From: JAOSJL01 sp963704035 | Lineage (GTDB): Bacteria > Actinomycetota > Acidimicrobiia > IMCC26256 > JAOSJL01 | Length of the DNA stretch: 64,000 nucleotides | Reading direction: 5' to 3' | NCBI GenBank assembly: GCA_963704035.1 | Contig: CAVPGR010000002.1 | Location: 868,001-932,000, forward strand | Part shown: piece by piece, positions 47,761 through 57,685 of the stretch | Layout: every line of letters begins with the position of its first letter | How positions within the stretch are numbered: the stretch's first letter is position 1 | The notes under the pieces: model-generated | The model's database searches: none | What the model was told of the DNA's origin: nothing | What the model saw: the letters and a program-made list of their open reading frames with translations, nothing else | Made by a program: the position numbers and the translations under genes

Positions 47761-47968
47761 CCCCGGCCTGTCCGAGCATCGGGCGTCCGCGGGAAGCGGC
47801 AGCGTTCGGCTCGGACCCAAGGTCCCGGGGGGACACCCGCACCGCATCGGAGTTCCCGCGGGGTTTGTCCCCGTTGGCTTTCCGAAGTGGGCGTCCGTGT
47901 CAATGCGAATCTTCGGGGGCCGGCGGACCGGTTCCCCATCCCGCGCGGGCAAACCCGGCGGACCCATG

Positions 47969-47997
47969 ATCTTATGGATTCCCAGAGGCCCGGTCAA
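47969..47997 (-). promoter_or_regulatory. Sigma-70-type promoter of the rRNA operon
   Basis: In the minus-strand sense a -35 box TTGACC (plus positions 47992-47997) is followed by exactly 17 bp and the -10 box TAAGAT (47969-47974). This is close to the consensus and in the right place, about 450 bp before the 16S and 37 bp after the tyrS stop. Transcription should begin near 47962. No second promoter of equal quality was seen in the leader. Confidence 0.75.
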
Positions 47998-48033
47998 GGC
48001 GGAGACCCCGAAATCCGCACAATTCCGGGAAGT

Positions 48034-49272
48034 TCAGCCCACTCGGATTCTGGCCCACCGGCGTCGACCCACCTGGAGCGTCCGACCGTCGAGCTCGGCG
48101 GGCGCGAACTCGGCGCCGGGGTCGTTCACCCGCTCGCCATCGAGGCGCACGGCTCCCTGTTCGAGCATCCGGCGACCCTCCTTGTTCGAGGCCACCAAAC
48201 CGGCGTCGGCCAGCACCCGGGCCAGACGCAGGGGAACGGATCCCGCCGCCAGCCTCACCTCCGGGATGTCGCTGGGCTCGGCGTGGTCCTTGAAGACCCG
48301 GTCGAACTCCGCCTCGGCGTTGGTGGCGGCATCGGGCCCGTGGTACAGCTCGACCACGCGCCGCCCCAGGCGTCGCTTGGCCTCGACGGGCGGAAGCTCC
48401 CCGCCACGCAGGGCCTCGGAGAACTCGGCGACGACGTCGGGATCCCAGCGGGTGATCAGGGTGGCCCACGGCTCGAGGAGGTCGTCGGGGATCCGCATGA
48501 CCTTGCCGAACTGCTCCTCGGGAGCCTCGGTGACCCCGATGTAGTTCCCGAGCGACTTCGACATCTTCTCGGTCCCGTCGAGCCCCACGAGCAGAGGCGT
48601 GGTGAGCACCACCTGGGGCTCCTGGCCGGCCCGGGCCTGGAGCGTTCGCCCCACGAGGTTGTTGAAGAGCTGGTCGCTTCCGCCGAGCTCCACGTCGGCG
48701 TGGACCTCCACCGAGTCACGGCCTTGGAGCAACGGATACAGGAGCTCACTCAGTGCGATCGGCGATCCCTGTGCGTAGCGGGTCGAGAAGTCGTTGCGCT
48801 CGAGCATCTGGGCCACGGTCACGGATCCCGCCAGCTCCAGTACACCCGGGAGATCCATGGCACCGAGCCAGTCGACGTTGCGGCGGACTTCGAGACGCTC
48901 CGGGGTCGGGTCGAGAATGCCCGTCACCTGCTCCAGATACGTGCGGGCATGGGCCTCCACCTCCTCCTCGGACAGGGCAGGGCGGGTCTTCGAGCGCCCC
49001 GACGGGTCGCCGACCCGCGCGGTGAAATCGCCGATGATCAGGACGGCGACGTGACCCAGATCCTGGAACTGGCGCAGTTTCTGAAGGACCACGGCGAAAC
49101 CGAGGTGGAGATCGGCGGCCGTGGGGTCGATTCCGAGCTTGACCCGCAGCGGTCGACCCTCCGACAGCTTGCGGCGCAGATCGGCCTCGTCGACCACGTC
49201 GACGGCTCCCGAAGTCAGGATCCGGACTTGTTCATCGACCCCGTGCTCATCTACCCCGTTGCGGGCTCCCAT
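48034..49272 (-). CDS. tyrS: Tyrosine--tRNA ligase
   Basis: TyrS charges tRNA-Tyr. The 412-residue class I enzyme has the HIGH-type motif in LGIDPTAADLHLGFAVVLQK (about residues 43-62), the KMSKS loop GTEKMSKSLGNYIG, and a C-terminal S4 RNA-binding domain (NKEGRRMLEQGAVRLDGERV). The length is usual for the TyrZ-like long form. The start is at 49272, divergent from the penicillin-binding protein gene with a 59-bp gap. Its stop is 37 bp upstream of the rRNA promoter, so transcription of tyrS may run into the rRNA operon. It follows mpg and argH in M. tuberculosis order, with insertions here. Confidence 0.96.
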   Translation of the reverse strand: MGARNGVDEHGVDEQVRILTSGAVDVVDEADLRRKLSEGRPLRVKLGIDPTAADLHLGFAVVLQKLRQFQDLGHVAVLIIGDFTARVGDPSGRSKTRPALSEEEVEAHARTYLEQVTGILDPTPERLEVRRNVDWLGAMDLPGVLELAGSVTVAQMLERNDFSTRYAQGSPIALSELLYPLLQGRDSVEVHADVELGGSDQLFNNLVGRTLQARAGQEPQVVLTTPLLVGLDGTEKMSKSLGNYIGVTEAPEEQFGKVMRIPDDLLEPWATLITRWDPDVVAEFSEALRGGELPPVEAKRRLGRRVVELYHGPDAATNAEAEFDRVFKDHAEPSDIPEVRLAAGSVPLRLARVLADAGLVASNKEGRRMLEQGAVRLDGERVNDPGAEFAPAELDGRTLQVGRRRWARIRVG

Positions 49273-49331
49273 CGTGGCGTCAACCTAGCAACTGCGGGGG
49301 TGCGCCACTCCCCTGTTCCCCATGAGGGACA

Positions 49332-51648
49332 ATGTTGTTCATGTGGCTGATGGGGCGAACCGGGTCGTGGCGCGCCCGCGTGGCGGTCGTGGCACCGCTC
49401 GTGGCACTGCTCATGAGCGCCGCCGCGTGCAGCTACACCACCGACATCAGCGAACCCGACCGGGAACCTGCCACCTCGACGATCCTCGACCGAAACGGCG
49501 AGGTGATCACCACGCTGCACGCGGGCGAGGATCGTGAGCCGGTCACCTTGGACCAGATCGCCCCCACACTGCGCGACGCCGTCGTGGCCGTCGAGGACGA
49601 ACGCTTCTACACGCACAGTGGCGTCGATGCGAAGGCGGTGAGTCGCGCGCTCGCCCACGACCTCGGCGCCGGAAAGGTGGAGGAAGGCGGATCCACGATC
49701 ACCCAGCAGTACGTCCGCAGTGCGCTTCTCGATCCGGAGCGATCGGTCGACCGTAAGGTCCGTGAAGCGGTGTTGGCGTGGGAGCTCGAACGCGAACTCA
49801 CCAAGGACGAGATTCTCGAGCGTTACCTCAACGCCGTCTACTTCGGAGACGGAGCCTACGGAGCGCAGGCGGCAGCGAAGCACTACTTCGCCAAACCGGC
49901 CTCCGAGCTGACACTCGAAGAGAGCGCACTGCTCGCCGGTCTGCTCCAGGCACCGGAACGCTACAACCCGCTCGTCGCACCCGACGTGGCGCGCGACCGT
50001 CGCGACACCGTGCTCGACAAGATGCTCGAACAGGGAATGATCGACGAGGCCGCGCACGACGAAGCGATCGCAATCGACGTCGTGCTCGCCGGCTCCTCGA
50101 CAGGTGATTCCGCCGACGACACACTACCCTGCCCCGCACTTCGTCGACCGTGTGATCGACGTCATCGTCGCCTCCGAGGACTTCGGCGGCTCACCCGAAG
50201 AACGACGCAACCTTCTCTTCACGGGCGGGCTCACCATCGAGACCGGTCTCGATCTCGAGAACCAACGACTCGCCGAGGAGGCGGTCGGCCGCGTCGTCAG
50301 CGAGCCCGACACCGATCCGGCCGCGGCTCTCGTGTCCATCGACTCGGTCGTCGGCGAGGTGCGTGCGTATGTCGGCGGCTCCGACTACTTCGGCACCGCC
50401 GGCAATGCTCAGTTCGACCTGGCCGGTCAGGGCGTCCGCCAGGCAGGTTCGGCTTTCAAGCCGTTTGCCCTCGTGGCCGCCCTCGAAGCCGGCTACACCA
50501 CCGCCCGTACGTACCCGGCGCCGTCATCGATCGAGATTCCCCTCCCGGCTCCCCAGGAGGCCTGGGAGGTCCACAACTACGACGACCGCGGCGGGGGTGA
50601 ACTCGATCTCATCGAGGCCACCGTCCAGTCGGTGAATACCGTGTACGCGCAGCTCACCGACGATCTCGGCGCACCGGCGGTGGTCAAAGCCGCCACGCGT
50701 CTCGGCATCGCGTCACCCCTCGAACCGGTCGCGTCGGTTGCTCTCGGCACCAACGGCGTCACCATTCTCGACATGGCGTCCGCGTACGGCACACTCGCCA
50801 GCGGTGGTACCCGCAGCGGCCCGACCTTCGTCACCAGGGTCACCGCCGCCGACGGGCGCGTCCTCTACGAGGCCGACCATTCGAGTGAGCGGGTGCTCGA
50901 CGAGGCCGTCGCGAGCGAGGTCACCGACGTGCTGCGCCAGGTTCCCGAACGCGGGACGGCCGTGAACGCGAGGATCGGGCGCCCCATCGCCGGCAAGACG
51001 GGTACGACCGAGGAAGAAGGGGATGCGTGGTTCGTCGGCTACACGCCCGAGCTCGTGACGGCCGTGTGGGTCGGCTTTCCCGACGCCCCTCGCCCGATGG
51101 TGCCGCCCACCACCCGGATCACCGTGACGGGCGGAGCATGGCCCGCGCAGATCTGGCAGCTCTACCAGGGGGCCGCACTCGCTGATGTCCCGATCACACC
51201 GTTCCCTGCTCCCGACACCTCGACCGAAGGCGACGAGACGGTTCCCCCGGTGATCGGTATGCGCGGCGACGAGGCCGCAACCCTGCTGGCTGACGCCGGC
51301 TACGCGGTTGTCGTCGAGGAACGGCCCGACGGCGACTACCCACCCGGCACGGTGGTCGAGCAGTCACCCGAACCGCGTGCACCCATCGGAGCCGCCGGCG
51401 AGGTACGACTCGTCCTCGCCGGTGGAGAACCGGACACCGTCGCCGTGCCCGCGGTCCTCGGGCTGCGCGCGGACGAGGCGACCTTCTGGCTGGAGGCCTC
51501 CGGTCTCCATGCGGCGATCACCGTCGAGGCCGAACCACCGCCGGGCGACCCCGCGCGCACCGGACGCGTCTGGAAACAGTCGCCGGCCGCGGGGGCAACC
51601 CTCGACGAACGTACCGAGGTCCACGTCACGGTCAATCCCGCCGGATGA
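49332..51648 (+). CDS. Class A penicillin-binding protein with PASTA domains, with an apparent frameshift
   Basis: A bifunctional peptidoglycan synthase of about 771 residues. A signal-anchor (RVAVVAPLVALLMSAAACSY) is followed by a GT51 glycosyltransferase (AVEDERFYTHSGVD, GGSTITQQYVRSALL, NAVYFGDGAYGAQAAAKHYF). Next comes a transpeptidase with SxxK in GSAFKPFALV, SxN in QSVNTVYAQL and KTG in IAGKTGTTEEEGDAWF, and then two C-terminal PASTA domains (VIGMRGDEAATLLADAGYAV, VLGLRADEATFWLEASGLHA). The frame breaks near 50100 (ending GSSTGDSADD, continuing HYPAPHFVDRV from about 50131). Removing one base from TCGACAGGTG restores a single protein, so this is a probable sequence error. PASTA domains bind muropeptides. 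The start at 49332 has a GAGGG five bases ahead. Confidence 0.88.
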
Positions 51649-51721
51649 GTCGCGGGACGCCGACCGTCCCCCCGTCCCCACATGTCCCCGTGCTGGTCGT
51701 CGACGCCATAGCGTTCTCCGT

Positions 51722-54004
51722 GTGGTCACCACGCGTCGGGTCGCTCGCACAATCATCCTCGCAGTGGCGATCACGGTGTGCCTCGGCTTCGTCGCCCCCA
51801 CCGTGGGGCTTGGTGCCCCGAGCGAGCCCGACGGGACGACCACACTGCTCGACGACGGTGCGTGGAGCTGGTTCGAGAACGAACGGGCCGTCCTCTCCCA
51901 CGACGGATCGCTCCTCGCGGTGTCGGCAGTCGTCGGAGAGAACTCCGCGTTCCCTCCGCCCGGCACGGTTGCTCTCGTGGAACTCGACCTCGCATCGGGC
52001 AACCGTCGGTTCGTCGATCTCGGCCACACCGAAGCCGACGATCACAACAGCGCCGCGATCTGGGAAACCCCCACCGGCGAGATCCTCACGTCGTGGGCGC
52101 GCCACAGCCAGGACAGCTTTCTTCACACGCACCGTCGGCGGACCGACGGGAGCTGGCTCCGAATTCCTCAGATCGACACGGGCTCCCCGGCGACGTACAG
52201 CAACCTGCTCGGTTCCACGAAGCCGGCCGACTCCGCGACGCTTCTCTACGACTTCTACCGGGGCGCCCGGTGGGATCCGTCAGTGCTCAGATCCGACGAC
52301 CTGGGGAGGACCTGGTTCGACCTGGGCCGCCTGTTGCGTGATCCCGCCGACGACGTCTTCGGTCGACCGTACGTCAACTACACGTCCGACGGTGCGGGGA
52401 GGATCGACCTCATCGCCACCGAAACCCATCCCCGCAACGACGCGACCTCGATCTACCACGGGTTCATTTCCGGGGGTCGGCTCCATGATTCCGCAGGCAA
52501 CGACCTCGGCGCCCTCGGATCGGCCGTGCCGGTGACCGCCCTCACGCCCGTCTGGAGCGCGAGCGGCGACCTACGGGCATGGACCGCCGACATCGAGGTC
52601 GACCCCGCGACGGGTCGGCCCGTGGCGACGTTCTCCGTGCGCCACACCCCCGACGACCACCGCTACTGGCACGCTCGCTGGGACGGCACATCGTGGATCG
52701 CCCACGAGATCGCCTTCGCGGGCTCCGCGTTGTACGACGCGGAGGTCGACTACACCGGCCTTGTGTCGCTCGACCCCGACGACCCGGATCTGGCGGTGAT
52801 CTCGACCGACGTCGATCCCGACACCGGGGCGCCGCTCGTGTCGGGAACCGACGGGCTCCGGCACTATGAGTTGTTCGCCGGCCAGGTCGACGGCGACGGT
52901 GCGGTCGCCTGGCTCCCGCTCACCGCCGACTCCGTGGCCGACAACATCCGCCCCGTCGTGACGACCCACCCGTCGGGTGCACGGGCAACAATCTGGCTTC
53001 GGGGCGAGTACACGACGTTTCGGGACTACGACCTCAGTGTCGTCGGTGTCGTGCGACGCCCCGACCACACAGCGGTCGCGGCAGGGCCGGCCACGAGCGC
53101 TCACGTGATCGACACCGTAACGGTGGGTGAACCCCATGGCGCACCCACGACGCTCACGGCCGGGGCGTTCGACGGACACCGCGCCACCGATCTCCTGATG
53201 ACGCGAGCCGGCCCGGGTCCTGAGCAACTCCTGCTCGGCGACGAGCAACGGCATCCGACGGCTGTCAACCCGCCGAGCGTCAACGGGTCGTACACGCCGC
53301 TCGCGGGCGACTTCAACGCCGACGGCCTCGACGACATCTTCTGGTATGCGCCCGGCGCAGCACCCGACTCCCTCTGGTCGGGTGCCGGAGCGGGGACGTT
53401 CACCCATCACGGGCCCTACGCGGTCAACGGGACCTACCGACCTCTCACCGGCGACTTCGACGGCGACGGTGCCGACGACATCTTCTGGTACGCGCCCGGC
53501 GCAGCACCCGACTACCGATGGGCCGGTTCCCCCGACGCAGGATTCACGTCGGGCAGCGCTCGCGCGGTCAACGGGTCGTACACACCCGTGGCCGGTGACT
53601 ATGACGCCGACGGCCTCGACGACATTCTCTGGTACGCGCCCGGCTCCCCAGCCGACTACCTGTGGAGAGGCGAGGCCGAGGCGGGTTTCGTCGACGGGTC
53701 GGTCCGCCAGATCAACGGGTCGTACACGCCGGTCGCGGGTGACTACGACGCCGACGGCCACGGCGACATCCTCTGGTACGCGCCCGGCTCGGGTCGTGAG
53801 TCGCTCTGGCTCGGTTCGCCCGATCCGGCCTTCACGGATACCCAGACCCGCCAGGCGCTCGGCACCTACACGCCGGTGTCGGGCGACTTCGACGGCGACG
53901 GTGCCGACGACATCCACTGGTACGCGCCGGGACAGGCCGCTGACTACCTCTGGTGGTCGGCATCAGCGGCGCTGGTGCAGGCGTCGCAGTACACGAACCT
54001 CTGA
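51722..54004 (+). CDS. Exported FG-GAP/VCBS-repeat protein
   Basis: A 760-residue secreted protein with a signal-anchor at its start (RTIILAVAITVCLGFVAPTV). A long BNR-repeat-like beta-propeller region follows (WSWFENERAVLSHDGSLLAV, RSDDLGRTWFDLGRLLRDPA). Five repeats then fall at about 53275-53940, each like VNGSYTPLAGDFNADGLDDI followed by FWYAPG. The calcium-site pattern D-x-D-x-D-G-x-x-D is clear in every repeat. Such repeats form beta-propellers in adhesins and extracellular hydrolases, but no catalytic motif is seen. The GTG at 51722 was chosen over the longer frame, which overlaps the PBP gene. It is separated from the PBP by 73 bp and may be co-transcribed. Confidence 0.8.
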   Translation: MVTTRRVARTIILAVAITVCLGFVAPTVGLGAPSEPDGTTTLLDDGAWSWFENERAVLSHDGSLLAVSAVVGENSAFPPPGTVALVELDLASGNRRFVDLGHTEADDHNSAAIWETPTGEILTSWARHSQDSFLHTHRRRTDGSWLRIPQIDTGSPATYSNLLGSTKPADSATLLYDFYRGARWDPSVLRSDDLGRTWFDLGRLLRDPADDVFGRPYVNYTSDGAGRIDLIATETHPRNDATSIYHGFISGGRLHDSAGNDLGALGSAVPVTALTPVWSASGDLRAWTADIEVDPATGRPVATFSVRHTPDDHRYWHARWDGTSWIAHEIAFAGSALYDAEVDYTGLVSLDPDDPDLAVISTDVDPDTGAPLVSGTDGLRHYELFAGQVDGDGAVAWLPLTADSVADNIRPVVTTHPSGARATIWLRGEYTTFRDYDLSVVGVVRRPDHTAVAAGPATSAHVIDTVTVGEPHGAPTTLTAGAFDGHRATDLLMTRAGPGPEQLLLGDEQRHPTAVNPPSVNGSYTPLAGDFNADGLDDIFWYAPGAAPDSLWSGAGAGTFTHHGPYAVNGTYRPLTGDFDGDGADDIFWYAPGAAPDYRWAGSPDAGFTSGSARAVNGSYTPVAGDYDADGLDDILWYAPGSPADYLWRGEAEAGFVDGSVRQINGSYTPVAGDYDADGHGDILWYAPGSGRESLWLGSPDPAFTDTQTRQALGTYTPVSGDFDGDGADDIHWYAPGQAADYLWWSASAALVQASQYTNL

Positions 54005-54097
54005 GATCGGCGACGCCGGGCGCGCGTGTCGCGTCTGCCGCGGCATTCGTGGCGAACCTCGAGGTCGTGCTGATCCGTGCTCCCAGGGGTGTCGCTG

Positions 54098-54769
54098 TCA
54101 GACGCCCATACCGTCGGCGGTGAGCTCCAGTGATTCGCGCACGAGTTCGGGAAGGGAGCGGCTCGATGTTCCCGTCGACCAGATGTTGGTCGCGGCGGCC
54201 AGTGCCCCGACCGTGACCTGCCCCACCAGAACCGGGCGCAGATCGCTGCTCGGGTCGAGCCCGAGGCGCTCGGCGACGAAGCCCGCCACCACATCGACGA
54301 TCTTCGCCTGGAGCTCCATGCCGCGGGCCGCGACACCCGGGAAAGAAGCCAGCAGACGAAAACGGAGCAGATACCGCTCCCGCTTCTCCTCGTAGTCGTC
54401 GGCCAGGGTCAACAGCGCCTCGGTGATGGAGGCCAGAACCGGCTCGTCAGCTGAACGCGCCGACAATGCGTTGCCGAATCGTTGGATCTGCTGAGCGTGA
54501 TCGGCAAAGAGCACGTCCTCTTTGGAGGCGAAGTAGCGGAAGAACGTGCGGGGTGACACGTCGGCCGCATCGGTGATGTCTTCGATCGTCGTGTCGTCGA
54601 AGCCCCGCCGGGAGAACAGACGCAGCGCCGACTCCTCCAGGGCCCGGCGGGTCCGTTCCTTGTGCCGCTCCCGACGTCCGAGGCCGGACGCCTTCGTGGA
54701 GGTGGCAGCGGGGCCTGTGGTGGTCACGGAAGCAACCCTACACGGATCTGTCGTGGCAGTCCATGCCAT
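54098..54769 (-). CDS. TetR-family transcriptional repressor
   Basis: A protein of up to 223 residues. The TetR N-terminal helix-turn-helix is clear: RRALEESALRLFSRRGFDDT, TIEDITDAADVSPRTFFRYF, ASKEDVLFADH. The rest is the ligand-binding/dimer domain. The start is uncertain (54769, or a GTG at about 54727 that begins VTTTGPAATS). It is divergent from the MMPL transporter gene with a 168-bp gap that carries a promoter and a 7-bp-arm palindrome at 54841-54860. This makes it the likely repressor of the transporter. The ligand is unknown. A converging FG-GAP gene ends 94 bp downstream. Confidence 0.85.
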   Translation of the reverse strand: MAWTATTDPCRVASVTTTGPAATSTKASGLGRRERHKERTRRALEESALRLFSRRGFDDTTIEDITDAADVSPRTFFRYFASKEDVLFADHAQQIQRFGNALSARSADEPVLASITEALLTLADDYEEKRERYLLRFRLLASFPGVAARGMELQAKIVDVVAGFVAERLGLDPSSDLRPVLVGQVTVGALAAATNIWSTGTSSRSLPELVRESLELTADGMGV

Positions 54770-54802
54770 CTGCTCGTCCGTGTCTCCTCGGCACAGACGC
54801 TA

Positions 54803-54860
54803 TTGACCTGATTGGTCCTCTGATCTATGGGAACACCGCGTGTGTGAGATCTTTCACACA
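54803..54860 (+). promoter_or_regulatory. Promoter of the MMPL gene with a candidate TetR operator
   Basis: A -35 TTGACC (54803-54808), a 17-bp spacer and a -10 TATGGG (54826-54831) face the transporter gene. Directly downstream, at 54841-54860, lies the palindrome TGTGTGA-gatctt-TCACACA (perfect 7-bp arms) at about +3 to +22, a place where a bound TetR protein would block initiation. The transporter start follows 78 bp further on. The promoter is moderate; the operator is inference from symmetry and context. Confidence 0.65.
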
Positions 54861-54937
54861 AATCTCCAGGTTCAGGACTTGCCAAGTGGCACTCACTGCC
54901 GGATACTACAGGCTGTCGTCCACGAGGAGTCCGCTAT

Positions 54938-57172
54938 ATGTCCCGCGCCTTGTTCCGCCTCGGCCATTTCGCCGTCACCCACAAGTGGCGGGTCATCGCG
55001 GTCTGGATCGCCGCATTCGTAGCGGCCGCGTTCGCGGTGGGCGCTCTCGGTGGGGAGACGAGCGACAACTTCACGTTGCCGGGCACCGAGACGCAGCGAG
55101 CCTTCGATCTCCTGGAGGAACGCTTCCCCGCGCAGTCGGGCGACACCGCACAGGTCGTGTTCGCCACCGACGACGGCACGCTCTCCGACGCGGAGGCCGC
55201 TTCCGGAATCGACGCCACCGTGGCGGCACTGACCGAGCTTCCCCACGTAATCGACGTCATCCCCCCCGGGGATCAGCAGACCTCACCCGACGGAACCATC
55301 GGCTTCGCCACCGTCACCTACGACGAATCAGCAACGGAACTCGGGGCCGCCGCCGTCGAAGATCTCGAAGTGGCAACGGCTCCTGCGAGCGAGGCCGGCC
55401 TCCAGGTGGAGCTCGGGGGCGACGTGGTGCAGTTCAACGACAGCGGCGAGTTCGGCGGCGCGGCGGAGCTCATCGGTCTGGGCGTCGCGGTGATCGTGCT
55501 TCTCTTCGCCTTCGGGTCCGTTGTGGCGATGGGGTTGCCACTGATCACCGCGCTGATCGGTCTGGGTTTCGGCCTCTCGATCGTCACCATCAGCGCCAAC
55601 TTCCTCGACATCGGAACGGTGGCTCCCATCATCGCCACGATGATCGGGCTCGGAGTCGGTATCGACTACGCCCTGTTCATCGTCACACGGCACCGTGAGC
55701 ATCTGCACGAAGGTATGACCGTCGCGGAGTCGGCGGCGCGTGCCAACGCCACCGCCGGGCAAGCGGTCGTCTTTGCCGGTGTGACCGTCATCATCGCCAT
55801 CCTCGGGCTCCAGTTCATCGGGATTCCGTACGTGGCCACCCTCGGCACCGCCGCGGCGATCGTTGTGGGGGCCGCCGTCCTCACGGCGATCACACTGCTG
55901 CCCGCGCTCTTGGGCCTGGTCGGGCACAGGATCGACAAGCTGCGCGTCCCGGGTATGAAGCCGGTGGCCGCCGACAGCCACGACGGTTTGTGGGCGCGTT
56001 GGTCGCGGCGGGTATCGGGCCGACCGTGGCCGTATCTGATCGGCAGCACGGCGCTGCTGATCGTGTTGCTGATCCCGCTCTTCTCGATGCGCCTCGGGGT
56101 GACCGACGCCGGCACGAGCCCTCCGTCCACGACGCTACGGCAGTCCTACGACCTGCTCGCCGAAGGCTTCGGTCCGGGCTTCAACGGGCCGCTCCAGATC
56201 GTGGCCGACCTCGACGACATCGGGCAGGACGGCCTCGCCACTCTCGAGTCGGCAGTGGGGGCTGAGGAGGGAATCGCCCAGGTCGGCCAGACGCGCCTGA
56301 ACAGCGAGAACCCCGCGGAGGCCGACACCGCGTTGATCGTCGCCTTCCCCACCACATCGCCTCAGGACGCCGCGACAGCGGACACCGTTCACCGTCTCCG
56401 CAACGAGGTGGTTCCCGTCACGGTCGGCGAGGACACCGCCGTCTACGTTCGGGGAACCCCGGCGGTCTTCATCGATTTCTCCGAGAAACTCGGTGGCCGA
56501 CTCCCGCTGTTCATCGGCGCCGTTCTGGTGATGTCGTTCCTGCTGCTGCTGCTCGTGTTCCGCTCGCTCTTCGTGCCGCTCAAGGCCGCCATCGTGAACC
56601 TGCTCGGAATCGGTGCGGCCTACGGCGTCGTCGTCGCCATCTTCCAATGGGGTTGGGGAAAGGACCTCGTCGGTCTCGAGGAGACGGTTCCGATCGTCTC
56701 CTTCCTGCCCATGCTGATGTTCGCCATCCTGTTCGGGCTGTCGATGGACTACGAGGTGTTCCTGATGTCCCGCATCCGGGAGGAGTACCTCAAGACCGGT
56801 GACAACAACACCAGCGTCGCGGCTGGTATCGCCGGCACGGCGCGGGTGATCACGGCAGCGGCGATCATCATGATCAGCGTGTTCGGTAGCTTCGCCCTGG
56901 GGGACGAGGTCGAGGTGAAGATGATGGGCATCGGCCTCGCCACAGCGATCCTGCTCGACGCCACCGTCATCCGAATGGTCCTTGTCCCCGCGGTGATGGC
57001 CATCGTGGGTAAGGCGAACTGGTGGCTTCCCGGTTGGCTCGACAAGATCCTGCCGAACCTCGACATCGAGGGTGAAACGGCACTGCCGGAGCCCGAGTAC
57101 GAGGACGGCCACGGCCCCGATGCCGAGTTGAAGCGGCTCCTCGGTGATGGAGCGACCGCCGTTCATCCCTAG
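54938..57172 (+). CDS. MMPL-family RND transporter
   Basis: A 744-residue polytopic protein of the MMPL/RND superfamily with the usual two-fold repeat. It has helix 1 WRVIAVWIAAFVAAAFAVGA and a periplasmic-type domain with DNFTLPGTETQRAFDLLEER. A block of helices follows (IGLGVGIDYALFIVTRHREH, the conserved G-x-x-x-D-Y pair), then a second extracytoplasmic domain and a second block with LFGLSMDYEVFLMSRIREEY. These D-Y motifs are the proton-relay sites. Actinobacterial members move lipids, or act in drug efflux. The start at 54938 has a GAGGAG about 10 bases upstream. The adjacent TetR gene and operator suggest substrate-induced efflux. The C-terminus is a short charged tail. Confidence 0.93.
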   Translation: MSRALFRLGHFAVTHKWRVIAVWIAAFVAAAFAVGALGGETSDNFTLPGTETQRAFDLLEERFPAQSGDTAQVVFATDDGTLSDAEAASGIDATVAALTELPHVIDVIPPGDQQTSPDGTIGFATVTYDESATELGAAAVEDLEVATAPASEAGLQVELGGDVVQFNDSGEFGGAAELIGLGVAVIVLLFAFGSVVAMGLPLITALIGLGFGLSIVTISANFLDIGTVAPIIATMIGLGVGIDYALFIVTRHREHLHEGMTVAESAARANATAGQAVVFAGVTVIIAILGLQFIGIPYVATLGTAAAIVVGAAVLTAITLLPALLGLVGHRIDKLRVPGMKPVAADSHDGLWARWSRRVSGRPWPYLIGSTALLIVLLIPLFSMRLGVTDAGTSPPSTTLRQSYDLLAEGFGPGFNGPLQIVADLDDIGQDGLATLESAVGAEEGIAQVGQTRLNSENPAEADTALIVAFPTTSPQDAATADTVHRLRNEVVPVTVGEDTAVYVRGTPAVFIDFSEKLGGRLPLFIGAVLVMSFLLLLLVFRSLFVPLKAAIVNLLGIGAAYGVVVAIFQWGWGKDLVGLEETVPIVSFLPMLMFAILFGLSMDYEVFLMSRIREEYLKTGDNNTSVAAGIAGTARVITAAAIIMISVFGSFALGDEVEVKMMGIGLATAILLDATVIRMVLVPAVMAIVGKANWWLPGWLDKILPNLDIEGETALPEPEYEDGHGPDAELKRLLGDGATAVHP

Positions 57173-57218
57173 CCCCGGATCTCGAACGTCGCGGAGACCC
57201 AGACACGACCGTCATACC

Positions 57219-57661
57219 TGTCATCCGCACGACCGGCCTCACAAAGGTCTACGGAGACCTGCACGCCGTCGACGGTGGGTGATCTCGGGTTGGGCCTCGC
57301 GGGCATGGCGGCCATCTGCCTGCACGCGATGCTTCTCGGGGTCGCCTTCGGCTTCGTCACGATGGCTCTCGGCGCTTTCACCGGCGCCCGTAAACGCGCG
57401 CTCGCCTTCACCGTGGGCGCAGCGGGGGTCGCGTTCATCATCGCCACCCAGCTCCCGCAGGCCGACAACCTCGCCGGTCTCGCCAAGATCTCGCCCTGGT
57501 ACTGGTACAACGGCACCAACCCGCTGGCCAACGGATTCGCATGGGGGTATCTCCTTCTGCTCGTGCTGCTCGCCGCTGCGGCCCTCGCTGTCGCCCTCGC
57601 GTTGTTCGACGCCGCACCTCGATCTGCATCTCATCTCCTTCTCTCTTTCCGGCCGCACTGA
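57219..57661 (+). pseudogene. ABC-transporter relic: ATPase N-terminus joined to permease C-terminus
   Basis: The first stretch reads VIRTTGLTKVYGDLHAVDG, the start of an ABC ATPase. After only about 19 residues it stops at the 57275 region, before the Walker A. It is followed in a neighbouring frame by the C-terminal end of an ABC-2 permease (GDLGLGLAGMAAICLHAM, LGAFTGARKRALAFTVGAAG, WYWYNGTNPLANGFAWGYLL, ending ASHLLLSFRPH). This looks like a deletion that removed the ATPase body and the first permease half, leaving a non-functional remnant. A mis-joined assembly would look the same. It lies right after the MMPL gene and may mark the lost part of an efflux cluster. Confidence 0.65.
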
Positions 57662-57685
57662 TCCACCCGAACGGTCCGGTAGCCG

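Noticed and set aside
49332..51648. Programmed ribosomal frameshift in the PBP gene
   Set aside because: There is no slippery heptamer and no clear pseudoknot, and the pattern of similar breaks elsewhere favours error.
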